64,000 nt of DNA from Alkalimarinus coralli. GTDB taxonomy: Bacteria > Pseudomonadota > Gammaproteobacteria > Pseudomonadales > Oleiphilaceae. Positions 15,295 to 23,918 of this stretch are shown here, piece by piece. The DNA lies in NCBI RefSeq assembly GCF_023650515.1, contig NZ_CP096016.1, forward strand, positions 1,264,001 to 1,328,000, given 5' to 3'. The notes below the pieces were generated by a model, which worked only from the letters and a program-made list of their open reading frames with translations, had not been told where the DNA came from and ran no database searches. Each line of letters begins with the position of its first letter. Position 1 is the stretch's first letter. The position numbers and the translations under genes are program-made.

Positions 15295-17100
15295 TCAGGC
15301 ACTATCACCATGGCGGCTCTCTTTCTGTTGAATATGCCATAAACGAGCGTACTGCCCATTAAGTTTAAGGAGTTCCTCATGGGTTCCTTGCTCTGCAATT
15401 TCCCCATGGCTCATCAGAATAATCTTATCTGCATCGACCACTGTTGATAGTCTGTGAGCGATAACCAGACTGGTGTAACCTTCAGAGACCTCTTTTATTG
15501 CTTCCAGAATGGCTTGTTCAGAGTGGCTATCAAGGGACGAAGTCGCTTCATCGAAGACCAGGATAGGAGGGTGTTTAAGAATTGTTCTGGCAATCGCCAC
15601 GCGTTGTTTTTCTCCGCCTGATAACTTCAAGCCTCGTTCGCCTACCGTGGTTAGCACGCCTTTGGGGAGCTCCTCAATGAAGCTGTCGAGGTGAGCGTGG
15701 CTGATGGCTTCCAGAACCTCTTCGTCCGTCGCATTGACGTTGCCATAACGAACGTTTTCTAAAATGGTGTCGTTAAAAAGCACTGTATCCTGCGGCACAA
15801 TGCCGATTGCTTTGCGTAGCGAGTGTTGCGTGATGTCGCGTACATCTCGGCCATTAAGTTTAATTGCGCCGTCGTTACAGTCATAAAACCTGAATAGCAG
15901 TTTTACCAATGTTGATTTGCCCGAGCCACTTTCGCCTACAAGTGCAACTTTTTCCCCCTCGTTCACGGTAAAGCTGATGTTTTTTATAATTGGACGTTCA
16001 GGGTGGTAGCGGAATGATACATTGCTAAATTCAAGTTTGCCCTTTTCTATGCGGAGCTCTTCTGCTTCTGGTGAGTCAACCACTTTGGGTTGCTTTTTTA
16101 ATAGCTCGAACATCTGCTCAATATTGGCGAGTGACCCTTTTATTTCCCGATAGACAAAGCCGAGAAAGTTCAGAGGGATAAAAATTTGCATCATAAATGC
16201 GTTAATCAATACAAAGTCGCCAATTGTCATTGTTCCATTGGCGACTCTGACTGCTGCGAGAGCGAGCATACTGGTCGTTGCAGCGGCAATGATAAATGCC
16301 TGGCCACCATTTAGCGCAAACATGGTGAGTCGGTTTTTTCGTTTTGCCTGCTCCCACGAGGCTAAATTGGTGTCGTAGCGGTTTGACTCGTACGCTTCAT
16401 TAGTAAAATACTTTACTGTTTCATAGTTGAGCAGGCTGTCGATAGCGCGGGAGTTGGATGCGGAGTCAGCGACGTTAACCTCACGTACAAATCGCGTTCG
16501 CCACTCGGTGGCGATAATTGAATAAGCGACGTATGCGACAACAGAGAGCAGAATAATCAGCGCGAAACTAATGCCATAGTTGTAAAACAGCAGCCCGACG
16601 ACCAGCACCACTTCGAATAATGTCGGGAATATATTGAAGACTAGAAAACGCATCAACATATTGATGCCCGTCGTGCCGCGCTCTATATCTCGCGACAGCC
16701 CACCTGTACGGCGGTTCAGGTGGAAGTCCAAGTCAAGGTTATGCAAGTGTTTGAATGTTTGTAGCCCAATGCGTCTGATGGTGCGCTCGGTCACCCGACC
16801 AAAGAGCGTATCCCTGATTTCATTGAATACCACATTCATAAACCGCGCTAAACCATATGCGGCGACCAGGCCCAAAGGTGCAACCAGTATTGCGCCTGAA
16901 CCCAGCTCCTGAGTATCAAGGGCATCTACAATATGCTTTAGAATAAACGGTATGATAATGCTGGCCACCTTGGCTAATACAAGGCAGCTCAATGCTAAAA
17001 ATACTCGCTTCTTAAATTCAAGCAGGTAAGGAACCAGCATTTTGATCACATGCCATTTCATGCCTGTGCCTGGTTCTACCTCGTAGTTACGATGTCGCAT
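15295..17100 (-). CDS. ATM1-type ABC exporter (permease fused to ATPase)
   Basis: This is a half-transporter of 601 residues. About six membrane helices lie in residues 20-330, followed by a nucleotide-binding domain with Walker A GESGSGKST (near 392), signature LSGGEKQR (near 493), Walker B ILVFDEATSSLD and an H-loop His in VIAHRLS. The N-terminal block (GTGMKWHVIKMLVPYLLEFKK) and NRRTGGLSRDIERG loop resemble bacterial relatives of mitochondrial Atm1, which export glutathione-linked metal or sulfur compounds. It should act as a homodimer in the inner membrane. The ATM1-like call rests on memory of these motifs. Confidence 0.88.
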   Translation of the reverse strand: MRHRNYEVEPGTGMKWHVIKMLVPYLLEFKKRVFLALSCLVLAKVASIIIPFILKHIVDALDTQELGSGAILVAPLGLVAAYGLARFMNVVFNEIRDTLFGRVTERTIRRIGLQTFKHLHNLDLDFHLNRRTGGLSRDIERGTTGINMLMRFLVFNIFPTLFEVVLVVGLLFYNYGISFALIILLSVVAYVAYSIIATEWRTRFVREVNVADSASNSRAIDSLLNYETVKYFTNEAYESNRYDTNLASWEQAKRKNRLTMFALNGGQAFIIAAATTSMLALAAVRVANGTMTIGDFVLINAFMMQIFIPLNFLGFVYREIKGSLANIEQMFELLKKQPKVVDSPEAEELRIEKGKLEFSNVSFRYHPERPIIKNISFTVNEGEKVALVGESGSGKSTLVKLLFRFYDCNDGAIKLNGRDVRDITQHSLRKAIGIVPQDTVLFNDTILENVRYGNVNATDEEVLEAISHAHLDSFIEELPKGVLTTVGERGLKLSGGEKQRVAIARTILKHPPILVFDEATSSLDSHSEQAILEAIKEVSEGYTSLVIAHRLSTVVDADKIILMSHGEIAEQGTHEELLKLNGQYARLWHIQQKESRHGDSA

Positions 17101-17208
17101 TTGATGTGTACTCTGTGAAGGGTATCAGGCGGAAATCCATTTTCCTCAAGGAGTCATGGTTCACCGCCTTTGCGAGAATGACGTGCAAATAGCGTTTCAG
17201 GATGGAGA

Positions 17209-17823
17209 TTAATTCGACTTCTTAAGGAAGCAGGTTAGCAGTACGATGCGTGTTCCGTTAACGCGCCCTTCAATGTGTTCAGGGTTTGAGGTCAGCGAGA
17301 TATTTCTAACCGCTGTACCGCGCTTGGCTGTAAACCCTGCGCCTTTTACATCCAGATCTTTAATTAGCGTGACCGTGTCACCCGCTTTAAGCACCGCACC
17401 GTTGCTATCAAGAGTGGGCGTTGTGTCGTCATCACTATCGTCATTTGCGGTAGACTCGGCCCATGTTTTAACGTCTTCTTCCAGATATAGCATGTCAAGC
17501 AGATCATTTGCCCAGGTCTCACCCGCAGTGGACAGCTGCTTTAGTTGACGCCATGCCATCACCTGAACGGCAGGTACTTGACTCCACATGCTGTCATTTA
17601 AGCAGCGCCAGTGGTTAGCTTCGATGGTATCAGGTTGATCAATTTGTCCACGACAGGTTTCACAGATCATTACACACTTATCTGCATTGTCCTTATCTGC
17701 GTAGCCCTTATCTGCATTGCCGGTTGAGTCTGGTGGGACTTGATACACACTCAGGTTAGCACTAGATGAACAAAGCTCGCATTTTGAATCGCCGCGCTGC
17801 AACAGGATTGATTCTGTACTCAT
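17209..17823 (-). CDS. phnA: PhnA/YjdM-domain zinc-ribbon protein
   Basis: An N-terminal zinc ribbon (CELCSSSANLSVYQV, later CETCRGQID) precedes the PhnA C-terminal domain (DSNGAVLKAGDTVTLIKDLDVKG, then KRGTAVRNISLTSNPEHIEGRVNG). The family was named for a phosphonate operon but its true role is unclear. At 204 residues it is longer than the short E. coli form because of the middle helical region. Between the two Cys pairs an ADK-containing segment is repeated three times, encoded by a 15-bp repeat (17677-17721), which looks like a local slippage expansion. Confidence 0.88.
   Translation of the reverse strand: MSTESILLQRGDSKCELCSSSANLSVYQVPPDSTGNADKGYADKDNADKCVMICETCRGQIDQPDTIEANHWRCLNDSMWSQVPAVQVMAWRQLKQLSTAGETWANDLLDMLYLEEDVKTWAESTANDDSDDDTTPTLDSNGAVLKAGDTVTLIKDLDVKGAGFTAKRGTAVRNISLTSNPEHIEGRVNGTRIVLLTCFLKKSN
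17677..17721 (-). repeat. Three in-frame 15-bp repeats within phnA
   Basis: The plus strand reads CTTATCTGCATTGTC, CTTATCTGCGTAGCC and CTTATCTGCATTGCC back to back. Each unit encodes five residues including ADK, located in the loop between zinc ligands. The repeat keeps the frame and would be prone to length change. Confidence 0.85.
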
Positions 17824-17888
17824 AATCTAATAGACCTCAAAAATTTGTGGCCATTATGCCTCTTTTAAGGCTGAAAATCACTGATCGG

Positions 17889-18605
17889 CTAACCTTCGTT
17901 CAAGAGAATTAACAGGTTAACTCTGCGGTTAATACCTCGGTTGGTTTCAGTGTTATTTGATACCAGTGGTCGAGTATCTGCGTAATTGGCCGTGCTCATC
18001 AGAGATTTTGGCATACCCTGTGAGCTTAGGTAGTGCAAAACGCTGTTTGCTCTTGCCGCAGATAACTCCCAGTTAGAAGGGTAAAGCGACGTGCTAATAG
18101 GCGTATTGTCGGTATGTCCCTCTATCACCAACGGTCTACCTAACTCTTTTAATACAGGGATAAGCTGCTGAATGGCTAACTTGCCTTTTGGTTTAATGAC
18201 CGCTTTTGACGAGTCGAACAGCAGTGCTTCATCGAGCCGGACGCTAATGCGACTGCCGTTACTGACAACGTTGATTCTATAATCCGAGCTCAGCGTTTTC
18301 AGCACCGAGTCTAATGGTGATGGTTTGTTTTTGTCTTCTTGCGGTTGATGTGCGGTTGGAATATCTTCCATGCCTGATACCGGGAACTCGGCTGAATCCG
18401 GTAGCGTGACGCTATTGGGGGGCTGAACAAGCAAAATAACCAGTAACGCAATGATCAGTAGAAATACATCAAGATAACTGAGTAACCAGGCGTCGCCTTC
18501 TACACGCCTTTGAAAAGGAGAATTGCTGTCCAAGGTTAGCAATAGTTCTGGTAACGGAGCTTTAGTGTTAGTGGGTGTTGAGTTGAGATGATATCGTTGA
18601 GCCAC
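17889..18605 (-). CDS. MotB-like stator protein with OmpA peptidoglycan-binding domain
   Basis: After a 40-residue cytoplasmic tail comes one membrane helix (WLLSYLDVFLLIIALLVILL) with the Asp that carries ions in MotB-type stators. A linker leads to an OmpA-like domain (LVIEGHTDNTPISTSLYPSNWELSAARA) that binds peptidoglycan. It starts with GTG 18605 behind AGGAGA. The MotA-like gene is 50 bp upstream, so the two form one stator unit. At 238 residues it is short. No other flagellar genes are in the window, so it may be a secondary (MotCD-like) stator or serve another energised process. Confidence 0.88.
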   Translation of the reverse strand: MAQRYHLNSTPTNTKAPLPELLLTLDSNSPFQRRVEGDAWLLSYLDVFLLIIALLVILLVQPPNSVTLPDSAEFPVSGMEDIPTAHQPQEDKNKPSPLDSVLKTLSSDYRINVVSNGSRISVRLDEALLFDSSKAVIKPKGKLAIQQLIPVLKELGRPLVIEGHTDNTPISTSLYPSNWELSAARANSVLHYLSSQGMPKSLMSTANYADTRPLVSNNTETNRGINRRVNLLILLNEG

Positions 18606-18655
18606 GGTCGCTCTCCTGATGTAAGTCGCTTGTTTTGCGCACGTAGATTGCGAGA

Positions 18656-19465
18656 CTAGTTATTAAGCAGTAACTCTACTTCGCGAGACAGCAGGCTTCG
18701 GTTGGGGTTGCTTTTGTGAGTCGGGGCCAGGGTGTCCATCGTTTGTTGAATAAAGCCGGGGCTTTTGCGCTTCTCTATCATCATAATTCCTTCACCTACA
18801 ACTCTCATCCACTCGACTAGCAGGTCAGCCCTGCGTTCGAGTTTTATAGCGACAGGTTTGAAGAACAGGTTCGCGAACACCAGGCCATAAAACGTGGTGA
18901 CAAGCGCGACAGCGAGATGGTTTGCGATGCTGGTACTCGCTTGCTCATTGATTAGAAACATCATGTTGACCAAGCCCAATAGGGTACCAACCATGCCAAA
19001 CGCAGGTGCAAACATGGCTAGTGAATGAAACATTTTGGCGGCACCATATTCCGTATTGCGGAGCTGTTCTATTTTCCAGTTGAGTGTTGCGGCAATATCG
19101 GCTGAATGATGCCCATCTATTATTTTTTGAATACCGGTTTTAACAAAGTGGTTATCTAAAGTGGATAGCTGCTTTTCGATTTCACGTAAGTCATGTCTGG
19201 CCCATAAATAAGCAATATGTGTGAGCGTTTTGATCGTTTTAGGTTTATCTATTGGTGTGTCGTTGAACAGTAATTTAACTGCGTTAATTGCAGACTGGAT
19301 ATCGGATTTGGAGTAACTAACAAACAGTGATGTGAGTACGCCACCAATGATAATTGTTAACCCTGGCAGGTTTAAAAATAACCCCGGGTTTTTTGTTGAT
19401 AACATGATGGTTGCAATAACTGCCGTTAAACCTGCAACAATGGCCAATGCCGGTAGATGTAACAT
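18656..19465 (-). CDS. MotA/PomA-like stator protein
   Basis: The 269-residue protein has four membrane segments. Two lie near the N-terminus (LAIVAGLTAVIATIML, LPGLTIIIGGVLTSLFV) and two after a large cytoplasmic loop (FAPAFGMVGTLLGLVNMMFL, LAVALVTTFYGLVFANLFF). The Pro/Gly-rich third helix (APAFGMVGTLLGL) is the signature of MotA/TolQ/ExbB channels. It should assemble with the MotB-like protein encoded next to it to convert ion flow into motion. A GGGAG ribosome binding site precedes ATG 19465. Confidence 0.9.
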   Translation of the reverse strand: MLHLPALAIVAGLTAVIATIMLSTKNPGLFLNLPGLTIIIGGVLTSLFVSYSKSDIQSAINAVKLLFNDTPIDKPKTIKTLTHIAYLWARHDLREIEKQLSTLDNHFVKTGIQKIIDGHHSADIAATLNWKIEQLRNTEYGAAKMFHSLAMFAPAFGMVGTLLGLVNMMFLINEQASTSIANHLAVALVTTFYGLVFANLFFKPVAIKLERRADLLVEWMRVVGEGIMMIEKRKSPGFIQQTMDTLAPTHKSNPNRSLLSREVELLLNN

Positions 19466-19830
19466 GCCGTTCTCCCGCGGGTTATCTGTGACTCAAAAAG
19501 AATTAAGGCTTCTTGTATGTAATAATTGATCAATAAGTGAACAGCAAATAGTATGCCTTGAGTGTCTGAGCGAATGGAGGAAGTGAGCCAAGGTACTGAA
19601 AGAAAAAAGTAAATGGCAATATGCAGAACAGGTTGGGTCTGTTCTTAAGCTGCTAAGTGCTATGTTAGCGGGATACCAAGCGGCACTGTTTTGCCTGTAA
19701 GATTACGATAGATATAAGTGGATTAAACACATGTGTTTAGCTAAGGAGAGTGGGCACGTTTAGCGAGTACAAAGCGGGAATGGGATTAATAAGGTGGCCA
19801 GATACTGGCCACCTTGCGGCGCAATACTGG
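19466..19830 (-). other. Intergenic region between stator operon and arsM
   Basis: In this 365-bp gap the only clear structure is the arsM terminator hairpin at 19791-19815. The stator promoter should lie in the 19470-19560 part, but I cannot assign its boxes. No other gene is convincing. Confidence 0.4.
19791..19815 (-). terminator. Terminator hairpin downstream of arsM
   Basis: AAGGTGGCCAG and CTGGCCACCTT form an 11-bp perfect stem with a 3-nt loop, 16 bp beyond the arsM stop. On the minus strand it is followed by TTATTAAT, a moderate T-rich tail. Confidence 0.75.
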
Positions 19831-20880
19831 TTAGCAGCAGCCTCCACCGGAGTCGCCAGAAACTTCCCATAGGTCAAAGGGGAGTGACGTACCGCAACCA
19901 TCGAATATGCCGTAGTGGGTATCCCAATTACCGATAAACTCAAAATGGTCTTTAAAACGAGTATCGTGAAGCATTCGCCAGGTGTTGCCGCAAACAGGAA
20001 ATACTTTTCCTTTCTGTATTTCATGGTGTTTATCAAGCCAAAAGACTTGAGGGTGGTGCGGGATAGTTCCTTTGTAAATGACCGCTTGGCCGTAGTCTTC
20101 ACAGTGAGATTCCAGCTCAGGCAGTTTGAACAGGCGGTAGGTCGCTGAGAAAAAGTTGATGTGGCCGATTTTGTCTTCAACGTCTTCATTGTCAATCGTG
20201 ATAACGCTGTCTTCTACCAGGCGTGGGTCATTAAACCCGGCACTTTTGGCCAGATTGATAAAGTCATTCCAATAGAGCGCGCCGCTTAAACACTCTCCAT
20301 ATAATACCGGGTCGTTAACGAGCGCTTGAGGAACGCGCCTGTCGGCGTACACGTCAGAGAAATAAAGCTCACCACCGGGCTTAAGTAGTCGGTATGCTTC
20401 GCGCATGACGGCTTCTTTGTCGGGTGATAAGTTAATAACGCAATTAGAAACAATGATGTCAAAACTATTGTCGGGCAAGTTAAGCTCGTTTAAGCGTTCG
20501 ATATAGCCTAGTCGAAATTCAGTGTTAGGTTTTTCGTAGCCGAATTTTTCAGCGTGGTAATCGACATACTTTTGAGCAACATTCAGTTGCTCTTCCGTCA
20601 TATCGACACCCAGTACCGAGCCGTTTTCACCTACCCATTGGGACAATACGTAGCAGTCTCGACCTGAGCCACTGCCAAGATCCAGGATACGAGTACCCTC
20701 TAATAGAGGAGGGGCAATGAGACCACATCCGTAATAACGAGCCATGACTTCATCATGCACCTGGGATAAGGCGTTTTTAACGTGGCGTGGCATATTGTTG
20801 TCTGTGCAGCATGCGTTGGTTTTTAAATCATCGCTGTGTTGCAGCACCTTACCATAATAGTCTTTTACGTCGTCGTGCAT
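19831..20880 (-). CDS. arsM: Arsenite methyltransferase ArsM
   Basis: The enzyme transfers methyl groups from S-adenosylmethionine to arsenite. The SAM-binding motif is ILDLGSGSGRDCYVLSQW, followed by VLGVDMTEEQL. Cysteines suited to arsenic binding include the CC pair in TNACCTDNN, one in IIVSNCVINLSPDK and the terminal GGGCC. I chose ATG 20880 (MHDDVKDYYG), which has an AGGAG ribosome binding site; the open frame extends 25 codons upstream without support. That start gives 349 residues, normal for the family. No arsR, arsB or arsC is nearby, so it appears to be a stand-alone gene. Confidence 0.9.
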   Translation of the reverse strand: MHDDVKDYYGKVLQHSDDLKTNACCTDNNMPRHVKNALSQVHDEVMARYYGCGLIAPPLLEGTRILDLGSGSGRDCYVLSQWVGENGSVLGVDMTEEQLNVAQKYVDYHAEKFGYEKPNTEFRLGYIERLNELNLPDNSFDIIVSNCVINLSPDKEAVMREAYRLLKPGGELYFSDVYADRRVPQALVNDPVLYGECLSGALYWNDFINLAKSAGFNDPRLVEDSVITIDNEDVEDKIGHINFFSATYRLFKLPELESHCEDYGQAVIYKGTIPHHPQVFWLDKHHEIQKGKVFPVCGNTWRMLHDTRFKDHFEFIGNWDTHYGIFDGCGTSLPFDLWEVSGDSGGGCC

Positions 20881-21070
20881 GAATACTCCTGATTTGGCGA
20901 ATACATGGTTAACCTGTTCAGGTCTCGCGTTAACGAACAAGACCAGTATTCGCATTGGGATAGCGTTGGATAAAACGATTGTTCAATGATAATGCAGATT
21001 AAAGACCGGACAAAGTGAAATTGGTTCCCGTTATTCAAAATTTCCGGTCTAAACTTTTTTTGGCCGCAGG

Positions 21071-22102
21071 CTAATCGTTGCTTGCCAATTGACGTTTAAC
21101 TTTTGCTGCTATTGAAGGTTTAATTTTGTTGTTGTCTAACAACCACTGAATGCAGCCCTTAAGAGCGTCTTCTGCATTTCTTGGCTTAACGCCGAGAGTA
21201 TCGATAGTATCCTGAAACTCATAGTAGGCATAACGCTCTGCCACTTCGTAAACTAAGTCATAGGTAAAGGGCGGTGTAACCCCGGTCAGTTTGCATAGAG
21301 ACTCAACGACCTTGGCGGTTAGAAGCGTTACTTTGCGACTCATTCCCAGATGCAGAGGTTTAACGCCGGTCAGCTTTTTAATGAGTTGCCCGGCCGCTTT
21401 AACTTCCATATTCTCGCCGCCCGCTATATAGCGGTGGGTATTTTCGCCTTTGGTTAATGCGGCTACGTGAATATCTGCTACATCGCGTACATCAACAAAA
21501 TTTAGACCGCCCACATAGGTTTGACCCTTACCGTTAACCCAATCCATTATCATTTGGTTTGATGGTGTAATTCTGTAGTCATACGGGCCAAGTACTATTG
21601 CAGGGCAGATGACAACGAGATGAATTCCATATTGCTTGGCGAGTGCCTGTGCAGCCTGCTCGCTTTTGGTTTTTGCTATATAGTAGGGGTTGTGTGGGTC
21701 ATCGTTCCAATCGTTGCCGGTACGTTTGGCATTAGGGTCGTATGAAAAGCCGATTGAGGCAACTGAACTGGTGTATACAATACGCGTAATGCCTGCCTTA
21801 TTGGCCGCAGCGAAAACATTTTTTGCACCTTCAATGGCTGGCTCAACAATTTCATCGGCTGTTTTAGCAATCGTCTTATAGACGGCTGCGAGGTGAATAA
21901 TCGCATCACAGCCAATTGCTGCTTGCTGCAGGCTGTCTGCATTCATCACGTCGCCATAGAAAAGTTCGATATCGAGCCCATCAATGCCCTGGGTGTCGGA
22001 GGCCTGTCGTATAAACCCTCTAACTTGATGCCCTTGTTTAAGCAAGGCGCGTACGACATTAGCGCCAATGTGCCCGTTGGCACCCGTAACCAGAACCTTC
22101 AT
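21071..22102 (-). CDS. NAD(P)-dependent SDR (dihydroflavonol reductase-like)
   Basis: This extended short-chain dehydrogenase has the nucleotide-binding motif TGANGHIG at residues 7-14. It has the catalytic Tyr-xxx-Lys in YYIAKTKSE and the Ser in YTSSVASIG. The overall plan (343 residues; GDVMNADSLQQA, VDVRDVADIHVAAL) matches dihydroflavonol-4-reductase-like and sterol-dehydrogenase-like enzymes that act on hydroxyl/keto groups. The substrate cannot be told from sequence. The start ATG 22102 lies 36 bp from short inverted-repeat element copy B, which may therefore carry or disturb its promoter. Confidence 0.85.
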   Translation of the reverse strand: MKVLVTGANGHIGANVVRALLKQGHQVRGFIRQASDTQGIDGLDIELFYGDVMNADSLQQAAIGCDAIIHLAAVYKTIAKTADEIVEPAIEGAKNVFAAANKAGITRIVYTSSVASIGFSYDPNAKRTGNDWNDDPHNPYYIAKTKSEQAAQALAKQYGIHLVVICPAIVLGPYDYRITPSNQMIMDWVNGKGQTYVGGLNFVDVRDVADIHVAALTKGENTHRYIAGGENMEVKAAGQLIKKLTGVKPLHLGMSRKVTLLTAKVVESLCKLTGVTPPFTYDLVYEVAERYAYYEFQDTIDTLGVKPRNAEDALKGCIQWLLDNNKIKPSIAAKVKRQLASND

Positions 22103-22138
22103 GATACATTCCTTATCTGAAACCGTATTGAATTGTTT

Positions 22139-22265
22139 GAGACCTCTGCAAGACTGCTGCGCTTTTTTATCATTTTTTGCCTTGTCTTTGTTTCGCTCAG
22201 AACCTTGTCTTTGTTTCGCTCAGAACCTTGTCTTTGTTTCGCTCAGAACGTAGTGCAAAGGCCTC
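22139..22265. repeat. MITE-like inverted-repeat element, copy B (degenerate)
   Basis: The ends (GAGACCTCTGCAAGAC and inverted GAGGCCTTTGCACTAC) are degenerate versions of the copy A/C termini. Compared with copy C, the middle is missing between two CTGCGCTT-like sites. The segment CCTTGTCTTTGTTTCGCTCAGAA is present three times in tandem. It lies in the divergent promoter gap between the SDR and the HD-GYP-like gene. Confidence 0.78.
22180..22248 (+). repeat. Three perfect tandem copies of a 23-bp unit
   Basis: Units at 22180-22202, 22203-22225 and 22226-22248 are identical. The single-copy version of this unit occurs in elements A and C, so the array arose by local amplification inside copy B. 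Confidence 0.92.
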
Positions 22266-22395
22266 TTATTATTTTAATGGGGCAATATAAAATCATATAA
22301 TGACCCTTGGCCATTTATATTTCAAGGCCAAAGATAACGATCTATAGATGGGTAAGTTTAGGTTAGCTTTGCTAGAATCAGAAGAATATAAAATA

Positions 22396-22535
22396 GAGAC
22401 TTTTGCACGACTACTGTGCTTGCAAATACGGCGTTAAAAAATGACTCAAAATGCTCATTTATGAATAATAAACTCCGCTTTTTCGTCATTTTTTGCCTTG
22501 TCTGTGCTTCGCTCGCAACGTCGTGCAAAAGCCTC
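22396..22535. repeat. MITE-like inverted-repeat element, copy C
   Basis: This 140-bp element has ends GAGACTTTTGCACGAC and, inverted, GAGGCTTTTGCACGAC, each flanked by TA. Its interior matches copy A in reverse orientation, with the shared blocks GCGTTAAAAAATGACTC and GTCATTTTTTGCCTTGTC. It ends about 10 bp before the first possible start codon of the HD-GYP-like gene. Confidence 0.85.
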
Positions 22536-22544
22536 TAATAATAC

Positions 22545-23897
22545 GTGAGCAATATTGCCGACAGCATAATGCTGTGTGAAACAATAGACCACTTAGGTTG
22601 GAATAGATGTATGAATTCGTTTAAAGCCAATAGTAACGCCGCTGACATTGGGCTGGGGCCGTCTTACTCAGGCAAGCTTCAACATGGCGAATTTCTGTTC
22701 AACGAATTTACCCGCTTATTTGATCAATATGACCAGCTTGCCCAAATTCATCAACAATATGGTAATGAGCAAAAACTCCGCATTCTCTGCTATCAACTGT
22801 CTGATTACCCCTCTTTGGTAGAAACCTTTAGGGCTCTATGCAGCAATGACGAGGCGTTGCTTGATAAGTCGCTCTTTTGCAGTTGGTTTTCCTTTTTGCT
22901 GGCGGATCAGTTAAAACTGTCGGTAGTGGATACCAAAGATTTATTTATCGCAGGCTTGGCTCAGGAGCTTGCAAAGGCAGGCCAGGCGCAGTTAGGTGAT
23001 TCGCCCGCTGGTGAGGTGGGGGGTGAAAATAATGAAACTAATACGTTGGGGCAGGTCACTACAGCCGATGAGGTGAGACGGTTTTTAGATAGTATTCCCA
23101 GGCTATCTGAACAGTTAAAGGTTATTGTAGGCTCCCACCACGAGCGCCTTGATGGAACGGGTTTTCCAAGTGGTAAAGTAGAGCACTTGTTTTCACTGGT
23201 AGAGAAAGTTCATGTCGTAGCGAATGAAGTAATCGAGCTTAGTGGCCGATATTCCGCCACGCTTTATGATTTTATGCCTGTGTTGCCGATTCTGAGGTTA
23301 AATGCCTCAGTCTATGACCGGAAGATCTACTGCGCGGCTTTTAAACTGCTAAGCGCTGGGCAGGAACTGCATGGTGGACAGGAATCGCATGATTACGAAG
23401 CATCAGAGCAACGCGGCACGGGACAAACGGCTAGGAGCAATTCAGATAGCTACGTTCATCGTAATCTCAGCATTCAATCGTTAATAGACAGGCAGAATAG
23501 TTTGCTTTTGGTGTGGCCTCATCTGCTTACCGCAGCCGCTGAAGTGTCTGTCCTGGAAGATAATCTGCCTGTTATGGCGTTAAAGCAGATTGCCAGAAGG
23601 GCCTGGATATTGGCTACCACGGCAGGAATACTCTCAGACGACCTGTTATTGTGGCTCACTCAGGTAGATAACCCAGCAGAAGTGAGATCGGAACTTGCTG
23701 AGTTAGACGTACTACTGGATGAACTGGATGGCATTATCTCTACTTATCAGCACAAACTGGAAACGTTTACGGGGCTAGCGAGAAACCAACTGGACGAGGC
23801 TAAGCACGCCATGCTGGTAAGATTATGTGGTGACTTGAAACCGCCGCAAGAAACGTTTGATCTTGAAGAATTTACAATTTTAAATATGTGCGACTAA
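22545..23897 (+). CDS. Degenerate HD-GYP-like protein
   Basis: Residues 50-280 resemble an HD-GYP phosphodiesterase region: HHERLDGTGFPSG matches the second signature (HHExxDGxGYP). The expected early HD pair is replaced by LFIAGLAQELAKAG where active members have L-HDIGK. Cyclic di-GMP hydrolysis is therefore doubtful, and a binding or scaffold role is possible. The C-terminal 130 residues are helical and unassigned. Start codons are uncertain: GTG 22545, ATG 22569 or ATG 22611, none with a strong ribosome binding site. The gene begins directly after repeat copy C. Confidence 0.65.
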   Translation: MSNIADSIMLCETIDHLGWNRCMNSFKANSNAADIGLGPSYSGKLQHGEFLFNEFTRLFDQYDQLAQIHQQYGNEQKLRILCYQLSDYPSLVETFRALCSNDEALLDKSLFCSWFSFLLADQLKLSVVDTKDLFIAGLAQELAKAGQAQLGDSPAGEVGGENNETNTLGQVTTADEVRRFLDSIPRLSEQLKVIVGSHHERLDGTGFPSGKVEHLFSLVEKVHVVANEVIELSGRYSATLYDFMPVLPILRLNASVYDRKIYCAAFKLLSAGQELHGGQESHDYEASEQRGTGQTARSNSDSYVHRNLSIQSLIDRQNSLLLVWPHLLTAAAEVSVLEDNLPVMALKQIARRAWILATTAGILSDDLLLWLTQVDNPAEVRSELAELDVLLDELDGIISTYQHKLETFTGLARNQLDEAKHAMLVRLCGDLKPPQETFDLEEFTILNMCD

Positions 23898-23918
23898 CCA
23901 ACGAGCATTCCTGACTTA

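Noticed and set aside
20881-20955. Longer ArsM N-terminus from ATG 20955
   Set aside because: The added 25 residues do not match the family, while ATG 20880 has AGGAG in place.
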